In this document: one piece after another, positions 63,959-64,000 of the stretch | How the letters are laid out: each line of letters starts with the position of its first letter | Position numbering within the stretch: the stretch's first letter is position 1 | DNA from: Siderastrea siderea | Lineage: Eukaryota; Cnidaria; Anthozoa; Scleractinia; Rhizangiidae | Length of the DNA: 64,000 bases | Reading direction: 5' to 3' | NCBI GenBank assembly: GCA_964030785.1 | Contig: OZ034967.1 | Location: 65,735,413 to 65,799,412 of the forward strand | The notes under the pieces: model-generated | What the model was told of the DNA's origin: nothing | The model's database searches: none | Seen by the model: the letters and a program-made list of their open reading frames with translations, nothing else | Translations under genes and position numbers: made by a program

Positions 63959-64000
63959 GTAAGGTTCACTGCAATCACAATATTTACGAATGAACGAAAG

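Overview
The window looks like nuclear DNA of an anthozoan cnidarian, most likely a stony coral. The evidence is AT-rich sequence, metazoan GT-AG genes with long introns, dense short foldback/MITE elements, many poly-C/poly-G runs, a Ty3/gypsy retrotransposon and cnidarian-style secreted and receptor proteins. The species cannot be named from the sequence alone. All exon coordinates were read by eye from splice signals, reading phase and protein-family motifs.

Three protein-coding genes are supported, all on the + strand. (1) A chymotrypsin-fold serine protease (S1 family, 1839-4757, 5' end missing) has the full His/Asp/Ser triad, but glycine at the specificity position and an unusual cysteine set. 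(2) An alkaline phosphatase (7881-21538) is reconstructed from eight exons that sum to exactly 539 codons including the stop. It has a signal peptide, all expected catalytic and metal-binding motifs, and a hydrophobic C-terminus. (3) A large modular receptor gene (38907 to beyond the right edge, last exon seen ends at 63958) has a signal peptide and repeated FN1/VWC-like cysteine-rich modules. It also has two atypical LDL-receptor class A domains, a hormone-receptor-like (HRM) domain and the start of a probable GAIN-like region. It is probably an adhesion-GPCR-like receptor whose membrane part lies outside the window.

The region between genes 2 and 3 (about 21.5-38.9 kb) is mostly repeats. 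It holds a decayed copy of the protease exon 2 (24337-24690), LINE fragments, tRNA-derived SINE-like pieces, tandem repeats, several terminal-inverted-repeat elements and two weakly supported exon-like ORFs.

Mobile DNA also fills the introns. Alkaline phosphatase intron 6 holds a 3.9 kb TA-flanked element whose ends are arrays of palindromic GGTTA/TAACC motifs, with another element nested inside. The receptor introns hold a near-complete gypsy element (54195-58714) flanked by the 5-bp duplication CAAAC, with one long intact gag-pol ORF, a complete 3' LTR and a 5' LTR cut to about 25 bp. They also hold a 675 bp near-perfect hairpin (61196-61870), a 1.1 kb TIR element (43347-44431) and a pair of TTAA-element halves 3.7 kb apart. 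No bacterial-type operons, CRISPR arrays or rRNA genes are present.
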